From positions 186,001-250,000 of the forward strand of contig NZ_JAPDDS010000007.1 of assembly GCF_025950085.1 (NCBI RefSeq): a DNA stretch of 64,000 nucleotides. Direction: 5' to 3'. The DNA comes from Luteolibacter flavescens. GTDB lineage: Bacteria; Verrucomicrobiota; Verrucomicrobiia; Verrucomicrobiales; Akkermansiaceae. Below, in pieces: positions 16,013-24,515 of this stretch. Position 1 is the stretch's first letter; every line of letters begins with the position of its first letter. A program made the position numbers and the translations under genes. The notes beneath the pieces were generated by a model. The model was not told the origin of the DNA. It made no database searches and saw nothing but the letters and a program-made list of their open reading frames with translations.

Positions 16013-18577
16013 TTACTGTGCGTCCAGCTTGAAGGGCACGGAGGCGGACGGGAAGTCCTTCAGGGTGAAGCTGAAGATCACGCCGAATTCGTCTTCCAGG
16101 CGGTTGTCGCGGTGGGTGATGCCGACGGAGCCGACCCACGAGTTGAAGTCGCGATGGAGCGTGTATTGCTGCACTTCCAGCGTGCCGTCATCCAGCTCCC
16201 AGAGCTGGAAAGCCCCGACGCCCCACTTGTCATTCAGGCGGGCGTAGGTGCGCAGGTCGAGGCGCTGCGAGTCTCTGAGCACCGGGTGATTGTCCAGCAG
16301 GCGGTGGCCGACGGAGAACTCGAGGTTCTCATTCGGCATGAAATTGGCGCGTGCCGCGACTTCCGAGAAGCCGGAGCCGTCATCGATGAACGGGAACTGC
16401 GTCTCCAGGCTCATTCCGAACCATGGCAGCGGATTCCACTTCAGGTCGTTGTAGAGGTTGGAGAAGTTCCGGTTGTAGTCCGGGTCGGTGATGAAGGTGT
16501 CGAAGTAGGTGTCCATCGCCAGCCAGTCGAAGCTCTGGCCGTCGCGCTGGGTGATCAGCTTGTTCCGCATGCCGAAGCGGACGATGCTCCAGTCGCGCAA
16601 GCTGTCGATGGCTGTGAAATTCGGCACGGCCAGCGGCTGCGGGCGGGTGCTGAAGGTCTCGCGGTCCACGGACGGGAAGAGCGGATCGAGATCGTCCGTC
16701 GAGATGTAGGAGAAGCGCGCGTAGGGCTGGACGACGTGCAGCAGGCGATCCAGGCCGAGCTTGCGATTCTGGACGTCGCCGAGGTCCTTCGAGAATTTCA
16801 TCGAGGCCTCCATGCCTGCGTGCAGGTGGGTGCGGTCCGCGGACTTCGCCGCGCCATCGACATCCGAGTAGCGGCTGTAGCCGATGCCCATCTCCGGCGT
16901 GAGGGAAAGCCAGCCGCCCACGTTCATGGGCATGGAGACTTCCTGATAGGTGTGGAAGCGATTGTAGCCGGGGCTGAAAAGCTGGTTCACCAGTCCGGGG
17001 ATCGCGGCGCTGCCGGGAGGCAGCGAGCGGATCGTCTGGAGGATGCGTCGCTCGTACGCCGGGAGCTGGGCCATCAGCAAGGGCACCCTCGGGTCGCCCG
17101 GCGGCAGTGTCAGCAGCGGGCGGACCGCCGACATGGAGGCATGGCCGATTTCCTCCTGGACGATGCCGAACGACACCGAGCCCTCGTGCAGGATGGGCAG
17201 GTCGAAGAGTGGGCGACGGGCGAAGTCCATCGCGATCTCCGGCAGGCGCGTGTCCGAGCGGTAGAATTCGTTTGGCCGGACGCGGCCGAAGAGGCTGAAG
17301 AGCGTCCCGTCGTCGCGGCGGAAAAGGCCGATCGTGTTGTCCGGGCTGGGATCGTTCCGGAAGAGGTCCGGATTGAAGTCCTCCAGGTAGTAATTGTCGC
17401 TGAGGATGTTCAGGTTCGCATCCAGCCGCCACTCGGCGTCCTTCTCGAATTCCAGCGGCACGCGGTGCTGCAGGGCGAAGCGGTAGCGGTCCTCATTCAC
17501 GAAGCCGCGGCTGACGCCCGTGCGGCTGACATTGGGATCGAGGTCGTTCGTGTAGTAGAGCGAGAGGCCGGTGAGGTTCGGGTTGTCCTCCTGGCGGCGG
17601 TCGATCAGGTCCACGCCCGTGCCCACGCCACGGCGGGTGCGGAGGTCGAAGTGCCAGCGCGAAAGCAGCCAGGCGTCCTCATTTTCGCCGGTCTCCGGGT
17701 TTGGCCGACCGCCGAGCATGATGCCGTAGCTATTGAGAAGGAAGGCCCCCCAATTCGACCGCGCACCGGGTACGAAGTGGTAGCCGAGGTCGCTGTCGAG
17801 CGGCTGGGAAAGGTAGGGCAGCCAGAAGATCGGCGTCTCACCCGCGTAGAGGCGCAGGTTCTTGAAGGTGACCTTGTCATCCGGGTAGATGGTCGTCTCC
17901 TTCGCCCGCAGCCAGAAGCCCGGCTGCTCCACATCGTGGGTGGTCACGCCGGCGTCGCGGCCCACATAGACCTGCTTGCCGTCGCGTTCCTCGATGGTGA
18001 ATTGCCCGGCTTCAAGCAGCAGTGGATCGACACCCGCGCGCAGGCCGGTCGCGTCAAATTTGCCCTCGCCCCACGAGTAGGTCACCTGATCGCCCCGCTG
18101 GAGCAGGCTGCCTCGATAGACGCTCACGTTTCCAATCAGGACGACCGTTTCCGTCTTCGTATCGGCCACCGCGCGATCCGCGAAGATCTCGGTGCCGTCT
18201 TCCGTGGTCATCTTGACCGCGCCATCGACGTAGAATTTCGCCTCCTTGCCCTCCCAGCGCGCCTTGTCGGAGCGCAGCTTCATGCCGTTGTCGGTGCTGA
18301 CGTGGAAGGGGCCGGAGAAGAGGGCGACGCCGGTGATCGCGTCGTATTCGACCGAGGGGCCCTCGTCGCGGATGGTGATGTCCTCCGGGATGCCGAAATT
18401 GGCGGCCACGGGATTGTCCGGCAGGGCGGCGATCCCTTCGGGCACGGGCACCGGGGCGATGGGCAGGGGCGCTTCCTCGATCACCGGGGCGGGGTTGGCC
18501 TCGGGCTGGATTTCAGGCTCTTGCCCGGCGAGCCGGAGCGTGGTGAGAAAAATGGCCGGGACAACTGCAACCCTCAT
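16013..18577 (-). CDS. lptD: LPS-assembly outer-membrane protein LptD-like (OstA)
   Basis: About 854 residues from ATG 18577. A signal peptide (MRVAVVPAIFLTTLRLAGQ) is followed by a proline-rich stretch. An OstA/LptA-type beta-jellyroll of repeated strands follows (VEYDAITGVALFSGP, VTYSWGEGKFDATG), then a long C-terminal beta-barrel with motifs such as IFWLPYLSQPLDSDLGY and LKWNPLPWFGMSLETQFPF. LptD with LptE inserts lipopolysaccharide into the outer membrane. The frame stays open upstream to 19309 only because it lies opposite a GC-rich gene; ATG 18577 gives the signal peptide. It is divergent from the TIGR01777 gene, with 84 bases between the starts for both promoters. Confidence 0.85.
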   Translation of the reverse strand: MRVAVVPAIFLTTLRLAGQEPEIQPEANPAPVIEEAPLPIAPVPVPEGIAALPDNPVAANFGIPEDITIRDEGPSVEYDAITGVALFSGPFHVSTDNGMKLRSDKARWEGKEAKFYVDGAVKMTTEDGTEIFADRAVADTKTETVVLIGNVSVYRGSLLQRGDQVTYSWGEGKFDATGLRAGVDPLLLEAGQFTIEERDGKQVYVGRDAGVTTHDVEQPGFWLRAKETTIYPDDKVTFKNLRLYAGETPIFWLPYLSQPLDSDLGYHFVPGARSNWGAFLLNSYGIMLGGRPNPETGENEDAWLLSRWHFDLRTRRGVGTGVDLIDRRQEDNPNLTGLSLYYTNDLDPNVSRTGVSRGFVNEDRYRFALQHRVPLEFEKDAEWRLDANLNILSDNYYLEDFNPDLFRNDPSPDNTIGLFRRDDGTLFSLFGRVRPNEFYRSDTRLPEIAMDFARRPLFDLPILHEGSVSFGIVQEEIGHASMSAVRPLLTLPPGDPRVPLLMAQLPAYERRILQTIRSLPPGSAAIPGLVNQLFSPGYNRFHTYQEVSMPMNVGGWLSLTPEMGIGYSRYSDVDGAAKSADRTHLHAGMEASMKFSKDLGDVQNRKLGLDRLLHVVQPYARFSYISTDDLDPLFPSVDRETFSTRPQPLAVPNFTAIDSLRDWSIVRFGMRNKLITQRDGQSFDWLAMDTYFDTFITDPDYNRNFSNLYNDLKWNPLPWFGMSLETQFPFIDDGSGFSEVAARANFMPNENLEFSVGHRLLDNHPVLRDSQRLDLRTYARLNDKWGVGAFQLWELDDGTLEVQQYTLHRDFNSWVGSVGITHRDNRLEDEFGVIFSFTLKDFPSASVPFKLDAQ

Positions 18578-18661
18578 CGTGGGAGGATGAGACGGGGTCG
18601 CCGGATTCAAGTAAAGGTCAAAGCCCGAAAGCGGTTGCAGGACCTTGGGAACGGCAGGAAC

Positions 18662-19570
18662 ATGACGGAAATGGCAGAATCCTTGGGCATCGTCGGTGCG
18701 TCTGGCTTCATCGGCCGGGAATTGGCGCGCCAAGCAACCGCGGCGGGCTGGAAAGTCTGCGGATTCAGCCGTCAGGCGAGAGGGCCGGAGTCGGGAATAC
18801 CCGCGTGGCGGCAGTGGTCGGACGATCCGGATTTCCGGGGCCTCACCGCTCTGGTCAATCTGGCAGGCGAGCCGATCAACAAGCGCTGGACCGAAAAGAA
18901 CCGCCGCCTCTTCCACGAAAGCCGCATCGGCGTCACCGAGACTATCCGGCGAGGGCTGGAAAAGCTGGCCGATGGCGAGGGGCCGCGCGTGCTGGTGAAT
19001 GGCTCTGCCGTGGGAATCTACGGCGACCGCGGCGACGAGATCCTGGAGGACGACGCAAGCCCGGGCAGTGGATTGGCCGTGGACCTGTGCCGGGACTGGG
19101 AAGCCGCCGCCGATGAGGTGGCCGCTCTTGGCCTGCGCGTCATGAAATGGCGGACAGGGGTGGTGCTCGGTCGCGATGGTGCCGCCTTCAAGCGAATGGT
19201 GCTGCCGTTCCGGCTTGGTGTCGGCGGACGTCTCGGGTCGGGCAGGCAGTGGATGCCGTGGATCCACGTCGAGGATCTGGCGGGCTCCATCCTCCATGGC
19301 ATCGGCCATCCGTCGCTCGTCGGCCCCGTGAATGGCAGCGCGCCGGAGCCCGAGCGGAATGCCGACTTCACCCGCAAGCTGGCGAAGGCACTCAAGCGGC
19401 CCGCTTTCATGGCCGTGCCGCCCTTTGCCCTGAAGCTCGCGCTCGGCGACTTCGCCTCCGTGATCCTGTCAAGCCAGCGGGCGGTGCCTCGGGCGCTTTT
19501 GGAAAGCGGCTACCGCTTCCGCTATCCCACGCTGGATCTGGCGCTCGAGGAGCTGGTGGGAAGGCGTTGA
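18662..19570 (+). CDS. TIGR01777-family NAD-dependent epimerase/dehydratase (YfcH-like)
   Basis: A 302-residue short-chain dehydrogenase/epimerase-like protein. The N-terminal nucleotide-binding motif IVGASGFIGRELARQA, then TALVNLAGEPINKRWTEKN, VNGSAVGIYGDRGDE, and the C-terminal DUF1731-type part (KALKRPAFMAVPPFALKL ending LDLALEELVG) match the TIGR01777/YfcH family. Its reaction is not established. The frame is open far upstream (to 15938) opposite lptD, but a start at ATG 18662 or 18671, directly before the Rossmann motif, is the only sensible choice. Confidence 0.88.
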   Translation: MTEMAESLGIVGASGFIGRELARQATAAGWKVCGFSRQARGPESGIPAWRQWSDDPDFRGLTALVNLAGEPINKRWTEKNRRLFHESRIGVTETIRRGLEKLADGEGPRVLVNGSAVGIYGDRGDEILEDDASPGSGLAVDLCRDWEAAADEVAALGLRVMKWRTGVVLGRDGAAFKRMVLPFRLGVGGRLGSGRQWMPWIHVEDLAGSILHGIGHPSLVGPVNGSAPEPERNADFTRKLAKALKRPAFMAVPPFALKLALGDFASVILSSQRAVPRALLESGYRFRYPTLDLALEELVGRR

Positions 19571-19630
19571 AGATAAGGCGCGACCATTCGTGGGGACGGG
19601 CGTTTCATGGAGTTGAAACACCTGTCTCCC

Positions 19631-19891
19631 ATGAAGTCTTCTCCCTATCTGATGCTCCTTGCCGTCGTCGCCTGCGGATCTCTTACCAGTTGCGCCCAGA
19701 TGGCCGAGGGGTTCGCCTCAGCCGCGGTCGATAGCGTCATCGACGGCATTTTTGACCGCGACGACGATGACTTTGAGAGCGAGGCCCTTCGCTCGCATCT
19801 CCGCCACGGCGACTCGTGGAGTGACGCCCGCCGGGCCGCGAAGGACGATGTCCTTTTCAATGAGCTTTCGCGGCCGATGGCCTACGATTGA
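19631..19891 (+). CDS. Small putative lipoprotein
   Basis: An 86-residue protein with an N-terminal hydrophobic signal and a lipobox-like LTSC near residue 20, so it is probably anchored in the outer or inner membrane after processing by Lgt, LspA and Lnt. The mature part is short and acidic (DRDDDDFESEALRSH). An upstream in-frame start at 19607 exists, but ATG 19631 gives a normal signal peptide. It lies 60 bases after the epimerase gene. No family is recognised. Confidence 0.65.
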   Translation: MKSSPYLMLLAVVACGSLTSCAQMAEGFASAAVDSVIDGIFDRDDDDFESEALRSHLRHGDSWSDARRAAKDDVLFNELSRPMAYD

Positions 19892-20168
19892 GCTGACGGG
19901 ACAGCTTGGCGCGGCAGAGGACCGCGGATGTCGCGGTGATGGATCGGATTGACGCATTTGCAGCGGCTTTCCTTGATGTGTGGGCGCTGTAAATCAATGG
20001 TTTGCGGGTTTCGTGCCGATGGCATCCCGCTTGCGATTAGGGATTCGCACTTGGAACTCACCGCCAGCGTAAAGCGGGGGTCCCGAGTGCCGGAAGCAAG
20101 AGGGGCGGACGGTCCCGGTGCTTCCGTGAATGACTCAAGCATCCGTCCCCCAAACGCACTACGACATC

Positions 20169-20618
20169 ATGAAAGTTCTGACCCATTGGAATCCCTTCCG
20201 CGAAATCCACGAACTCCAACACCGCGTGCTCAACGCGCTGGGAACCTCTGCGAATGCCACCGGCGAGCGTGAGTCCACGGCCGTCGCCGAGTGGGTGCCC
20301 GTCGTCGATATCATCGAGGATGAGAAGGAATATCTCGTCAAAGCCGAGCTTCCCGAGGTCTCCCGCGAGAATGTCCATGTGACGGTCGAAAACGGCCGCC
20401 TCACGATCAAGGGCGAGCGGCGCTTCGAGAAGGAGGAGCCCGGCAAGAAATATCACCGCGTCGAGCGCTCCTACGGGAACTTCGTGCGGAGCTTCAACCT
20501 CCCGGAAAACGTCGATGCCGAGCAGGTCGGCGCCGAGTTCAAGGACGGCGTGCTCTTCGTCCACCTGCCGAAGCAGGCGAAGGCGAAGCCGCGCGAGATC
20601 GAGGTGAAGATCAACTAA
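20169..20618 (+). CDS. Hsp20/alpha-crystallin small heat-shock protein
   Basis: A 149-residue small heat-shock chaperone that holds unfolding proteins in the cytosol. The alpha-crystallin domain runs from WVPVVDIIEDEKEYLVKAEL (about residue 42) through RLTIKGERRFEKEE to the C-terminal DGVLFVHLPKQ. The start MKVLTHWNPFREIHEL is typical of the family, so ATG 20169 is preferred over the upstream in-frame ATG at 20130. The 277 bases upstream show no gene. I looked there for a CIRCE-type inverted repeat and a clear sigma-32 promoter and saw neither, so its heat control is not visible. Confidence 0.92.
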   Translation: MKVLTHWNPFREIHELQHRVLNALGTSANATGERESTAVAEWVPVVDIIEDEKEYLVKAELPEVSRENVHVTVENGRLTIKGERRFEKEEPGKKYHRVERSYGNFVRSFNLPENVDAEQVGAEFKDGVLFVHLPKQAKAKPREIEVKIN

Positions 20619-20782
20619 CTTTTTCAGTAGTATCGGTGGATTGATTCAAGGGGTGGGTGGCAGGGCTTTTCATGGGGCCCTGCTGCCGACCCCGACTCGT
20701 TTTCCACGGGACGCAACCGCGGGCCACGATGGCAGGTTTACCTTGATCCCGGGATCATCCGGGCAAAGGTCGAGCTTCCTCC

Positions 20783-21256
20783 ATGGCCACGATTTCCCGA
20801 CTCCACATCAATGGCCGCGACGTCCCGCTGGATGCGGACGGTGAGCGGCCACTGCTCGGCATCCTGCGGGATGAGCTTGGCCTCACGGGCTGCAAGCCGG
20901 GGTGTGGAGAAGGCCAATGCGGCGCCTGTACCGTGCTGGTGGATGGCAAGCCGGTCCGCTCCTGCCTGACGCCGGTCGGCAGCGTGGGCAAGGGGAAGGT
21001 CCGCACGATCGAGGGCCTCGCCGAGGGCGACACGTTGCACCCGGTACAGCAGGCATTTCTCGATGCCGACGCGCTGCAGTGCGGCTATTGCACCTGCGGG
21101 ATGATACTTTCGGCGGTCGCGCTTTTGGAAAAACATCCCGAGCCCACGGAGGCGCAGTTCCTGGAAGCCATGGACGGGAATATCTGCCGCTGCGGCGTCT
21201 ATAACAACATCCGCGCGGCCGTGAAGAAGGCCTCGGAAACCCTGGCGAGCCGATGA
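20783..21256 (+). CDS. (2Fe-2S) subunit of a xanthine dehydrogenase-family molybdenum hydroxylase
   Basis: A 157-residue iron-sulfur subunit. The plant-type [2Fe-2S] site is CKPGCGEGQCGAC near residue 38; the second cluster is in the helical domain at CGYCTCG (near 98) and CRCGVYNN (near 137). It passes electrons from the molybdenum cofactor subunit to an acceptor, as in isoquinoline 1-oxidoreductase (IorA) and aldehyde oxidoreductases. It overlaps the next gene by 4 bases (ATGA), so the two are translationally coupled. No FAD subunit is adjacent, which points to the two-subunit IorAB type. Confidence 0.92.
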   Translation: MATISRLHINGRDVPLDADGERPLLGILRDELGLTGCKPGCGEGQCGACTVLVDGKPVRSCLTPVGSVGKGKVRTIEGLAEGDTLHPVQQAFLDADALQCGYCTCGMILSAVALLEKHPEPTEAQFLEAMDGNICRCGVYNNIRAAVKKASETLASR

Positions 21257-23301
21257 ACGAGACCGCGGCCATCGGCTTTGATCGCAGGCGTTTCTTCAAG
21301 GTGCTTGGCGGCGGCGTGCTCGCCGTTTGCTTCGCCGGTCCGCTGGCCGCACAGGGCAGGCGTGGCGGCGGTGCCCGACCGATGGAGCTGTCCGCATGGA
21401 TCCACATCGGCGAGGACGGCATCATCCAAGTTTACACGGGCAAGACGGAGGTCGGGCAGAATATCCGCACCTCCCTCGCGCAGGCAGTGGCGGAGGAGCT
21501 GGAGACGCCGATTTCCTCGATCCGCATGGTGATGGCAGACACGGACCTGGTGCCCTACGATGCAGGGACTTTCGGCAGTCGCAGCACACCGGACATGGCG
21601 CTGCATCTGAGGAAAGCGGCTGCTGCGATGAAGGGAGAGCTACGGAAGCTCGCTGCGAAACGGTGGGGCATCACGACCCACCACGTTTTCGCTGAGGATG
21701 GACGGATCGTTTATTACATGCCCAGACCCGGTAATCCTCCTCCCCGCCGTGCTCCTCTGAGCTACGCAGAGTTGGTGAAGGGCAAGGAAATCGTCGCCAT
21801 TATCAGGGAAGAATCATTTCTGAGTTCCGCCGAGAATTGGAAGGTGCTCGGCACATCCGTTCCGAAGGTGGATGGTCCGGACTTCGTCACCGGAAAGCAT
21901 CACTACACCAGCGATCTCAAGCTTCCGGGAATGGTCCATGGCAAGGTGCTGCGCTCGCCACGCTACGGTGCGAAATTGAAGTCCCTTGACGATTCCGCCG
22001 CGAAGGCGATGCAGGGCGTCGAGGTCATCCGGGACGGTGATTTCATCGGCGTGGTCGCTCCCTCGCCGTGGCTCGCGCAGAAGGCGCTCGATGCCCTCAA
22101 GCCGGAATGGGAAGGCGGCGGCGGTCCGTCTAACAGCGATCTCTTTGCCCTGCTGAAGAACAACACGGGTGAGGGAAATGCGGCAGTGAATGAAGCGCTT
22201 GCCACCGCGGCCCATCGCGTGGAGCAGACCTACACCGTCGAATACATCGCCCATGCCCCGCTTGAATGCCGCTCCGGCGTGGCGGAGTGGAAGGACGGCA
22301 AGGTCACGGCATGGACCGGCACGCAGCGGCCCTTTGGCGTGAAGGACGAGCTGGCTCAGGCATTTTCACTGCCTCCGGAGAAGGTGCGGGTCATCGTCCC
22401 GGACACCGGCTCGGGCTACGGCGGGAAGCACAGCGGCGAGGCCGCCGTGGAGGCTGCACGGCTCGCGAAGGCTGCCGGCAAGCCGGTGAAGATCGTGTGG
22501 ACCCGCGAGGAGGAGTTTGTCTGGGCGTATTTCCGCCCGGCGGGCGTGCTGGAGGTGAAGGCGGGGATCGATGCGGAGGGCAAGCTGGTCGCGTGGGATT
22601 TCCACAATCACAATTCCGGCGGCGCGGCCATCGATACGCCCTATGAGGTGACGGCGAAGAACGTCCGCAGTCACGGCAGCAGGTCACCCCTGCGGCAGGG
22701 TTCCTACCGCGGCCTCGCCTCGGCGGCGAATTGCTTCGCCCGCGAGTCCGTGATGGATGAACTCGCCGCGGCTGCAAGGATGGATCCCCTGGATTTCCGG
22801 CTGAAGAACCTGACGGACGAGCGCCTGCGGGCGGTGCTTGAGGCTGCCGCTGCCCGATTCGGCTGGAAGGACCGCAAGGGCCACTGCGGGATCGCCTGCG
22901 GCATCGACAAGGGCGGCTATCTCGCCAATTGCGTCGAAGTCGATGTGAAGGGGAAGAACGTGAAGGTCGTCCGCATCGTCGCCGCCTTCGAGTGCGGCGC
23001 GGTGGTCAATCCCGCGCATCTGAAAAGCCAGATCGAGGGCAGCATCGTGATGGGGCTCGGCGGGGCCTTGTTCGAGTCGATCCAGTTCGCCGAGGGGAAG
23101 ATCCTCAACCCGGCCTTCTCGAAATATCGCGTGCCACGGTTTTCCGATGTCCCGCCGATCGATATCGTGCTGGTGAACCGGAAGGATTTGCCGTCCGCAG
23201 GAGCGGGGGAGGCGCCGATCCTCGGGATTGCCCCGGCGATCGGCAGCGCTATCTTCGCCGCCACCGGCAGGCGATTGAGAGCCCTGCCGATGAAGCTCTG
23301 A
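21253..23301 (+). CDS. Molybdopterin-binding subunit of an IorB-type molybdenum hydroxylase
   Basis: A 682-residue large subunit. The N terminus DRRRFFKVLGGGVLAVCFAG has a twin-arginine signal look, so the complex is probably exported folded by Tat to the periplasm, with the iron-sulfur subunit hitch-hiking. Cofactor-binding segments include GKTEVGQNIRTSLAQAVAEE, GTFGSRSTPDM, TGSGYGGKHSGEAA and the C-terminal GAGEAPILGIAPAIGSA carrying the conserved active-site Glu. It hydroxylates N-heterocycles or aldehydes by family; the substrate is not predictable. Maturation factors of the XdhC type are not nearby. Confidence 0.9.
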   Translation: MNETAAIGFDRRRFFKVLGGGVLAVCFAGPLAAQGRRGGGARPMELSAWIHIGEDGIIQVYTGKTEVGQNIRTSLAQAVAEELETPISSIRMVMADTDLVPYDAGTFGSRSTPDMALHLRKAAAAMKGELRKLAAKRWGITTHHVFAEDGRIVYYMPRPGNPPPRRAPLSYAELVKGKEIVAIIREESFLSSAENWKVLGTSVPKVDGPDFVTGKHHYTSDLKLPGMVHGKVLRSPRYGAKLKSLDDSAAKAMQGVEVIRDGDFIGVVAPSPWLAQKALDALKPEWEGGGGPSNSDLFALLKNNTGEGNAAVNEALATAAHRVEQTYTVEYIAHAPLECRSGVAEWKDGKVTAWTGTQRPFGVKDELAQAFSLPPEKVRVIVPDTGSGYGGKHSGEAAVEAARLAKAAGKPVKIVWTREEEFVWAYFRPAGVLEVKAGIDAEGKLVAWDFHNHNSGGAAIDTPYEVTAKNVRSHGSRSPLRQGSYRGLASAANCFARESVMDELAAAARMDPLDFRLKNLTDERLRAVLEAAAARFGWKDRKGHCGIACGIDKGGYLANCVEVDVKGKNVKVVRIVAAFECGAVVNPAHLKSQIEGSIVMGLGGALFESIQFAEGKILNPAFSKYRVPRFSDVPPIDIVLVNRKDLPSAGAGEAPILGIAPAIGSAIFAATGRRLRALPMKL

Positions 23302-23308
23302 TTTTCCC

Positions 23309-23737
23309 GTGGACCTCCCCGTCCGGTCTCCGCTCCACCGCTCCCTTATCCTTTGGGTCGGTCTCTGTGTCATCGCCTTCCTGGTCTGGTTGTGGCGCGA
23401 TGCCACCGGTTTCACCACGATCTTGGGCGTGCGTGACTTCCCTCATGCGACCTTCGTGGTCCATCCGGACGGGGTGTCGTTCTACGCCAGTGCGCTTTTC
23501 CTCGTAGGTCCGGGCGTGTTTGAGACCCTGGACACGTGGGATCCTTTTGGCTCCGGGCATCAGGACTTCCTGGTCCACTTTCGCGATCCCTCGGATCTCA
23601 AATACGATCCTTGGAGCGAAAGATCCACGGTCACGCTGAGCCATCCAGTTCTGATCTTGACGGCCGCGGTCGCCGTGATCGCGGCGCTTTGGCTGCGCCG
23701 GTTCCTGTGGCGGCGGTCACTGCGCACTTGCCCGTAA
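23309..23737 (+). CDS. Hypothetical membrane protein
   Basis: A 142-residue protein starting with GTG, 8 bases after the molybdenum subunit. It has two transmembrane segments, near residues 12-30 (SLILWVGLCVIAFLVWLW) and 112-130 (VLILTAAVAVIAALWLRRF), with an ~80-residue segment between them and a short basic tail. No family recognised. The position suggests the same transcript as the molybdenum hydroxylase, but nothing in the sequence ties it to that function. Confidence 0.6.
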   Translation: MDLPVRSPLHRSLILWVGLCVIAFLVWLWRDATGFTTILGVRDFPHATFVVHPDGVSFYASALFLVGPGVFETLDTWDPFGSGHQDFLVHFRDPSDLKYDPWSERSTVTLSHPVLILTAAVAVIAALWLRRFLWRRSLRTCP

Positions 23738-23785
23738 CCGTCGATCCGCTTCAATTCCCGCCAGCCAAGAAATTCTCCACGTATT

Positions 23786-24496
23786 ATGGGACGCGCCTTC
23801 GAATGCCGACGCCGAGCCAAGGAAGCCCGCTGGGACACCATGTCCCGCGTTTTCCCGAAGCTCGCCAAATCCATCACCATGGCTGCGAAGAACGGCGGCC
23901 CGGACCCGGCGGCCAATGCGCCGCTGCGCCTCGCCATCGCCAATGCGAAGGGCCAGAACCTGCCAAAGGACAAGATCGACGCTGCCATCAAGCGCGCCGC
24001 CGGCAAGGACGCGGCGGACATCGTGGAAGTGGCCTACGAGGGCAAGGGCCCGCACGGCTCGCTCTTCTACATCGAGTGCGCCACCGACAATACGAACCGC
24101 TCGGTGGTGAACATGAAGACCATCTTCAACAAGAACGGCGGCCAGATCGTGAACAGCGGACAGCTCGACTTCATGTTCACCCGCAAGGCGGTGGTGGAAT
24201 TCGAAGTGACGCCGGAGATGAACCTCGAGGAAATCGAGATGGAACTCATCGACGGTGGCTTGGAAGAGCTGGAGGTGGAAGACGGCATCGCCCGCGCCAT
24301 CGGTGAATACGCCAGCTTCTCCGATCTAACGACCGCGGTGGAAAAGCTCGGCATCACCACGAAGAAAGCCGGTTTGGAGCGCATCCCGACCCAGCCGATC
24401 GAGCTCACCGAAGAGCAGATGGCGGAGGTGGAAGTGATCCTCGAGAAGATCGAGGAGGATGACGACGTGCAGGTCGTCTTCACGAATCTCTCCTGA
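23786..24496 (+). CDS. YebC/PmpR-family transcription/translation factor
   Basis: A 236-residue member of the TACO1/YebC family. The N terminus MGRAFECRRRAKEARWDTMS and VFPKLAKSITMAAKNG is diagnostic, followed by PKDKIDAAIKRAAGKD, the beta-rich middle (GPHGSLFYIECATDNTNR) and an acidic C terminus. YebC proteins act as DNA-binding regulators and, in recent work, in resolving ribosome stalls. Length and motifs are normal. It lies upstream of glycerate kinase (20-base gap), possibly co-transcribed. Confidence 0.93.
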   Translation: MGRAFECRRRAKEARWDTMSRVFPKLAKSITMAAKNGGPDPAANAPLRLAIANAKGQNLPKDKIDAAIKRAAGKDAADIVEVAYEGKGPHGSLFYIECATDNTNRSVVNMKTIFNKNGGQIVNSGQLDFMFTRKAVVEFEVTPEMNLEEIEMELIDGGLEELEVEDGIARAIGEYASFSDLTTAVEKLGITTKKAGLERIPTQPIELTEEQMAEVEVILEKIEEDDDVQVVFTNLS

Positions 24497-24515
24497 CCCT
24501 TGTCAGTTTCCCGCG

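Noticed and set aside
15938-18661. Very long plus-strand open frame (over 900 codons) running up to the TIGR01777 gene
   Set aside because: It is antisense to lptD, has no recognisable protein sequence, and results from high third-position GC. The true gene begins at 18662.
19892-20168. Heat-shock control element before Hsp20
   Set aside because: No CIRCE-type TTAGCACTC inverted repeat and no convincing sigma-32 boxes were seen.
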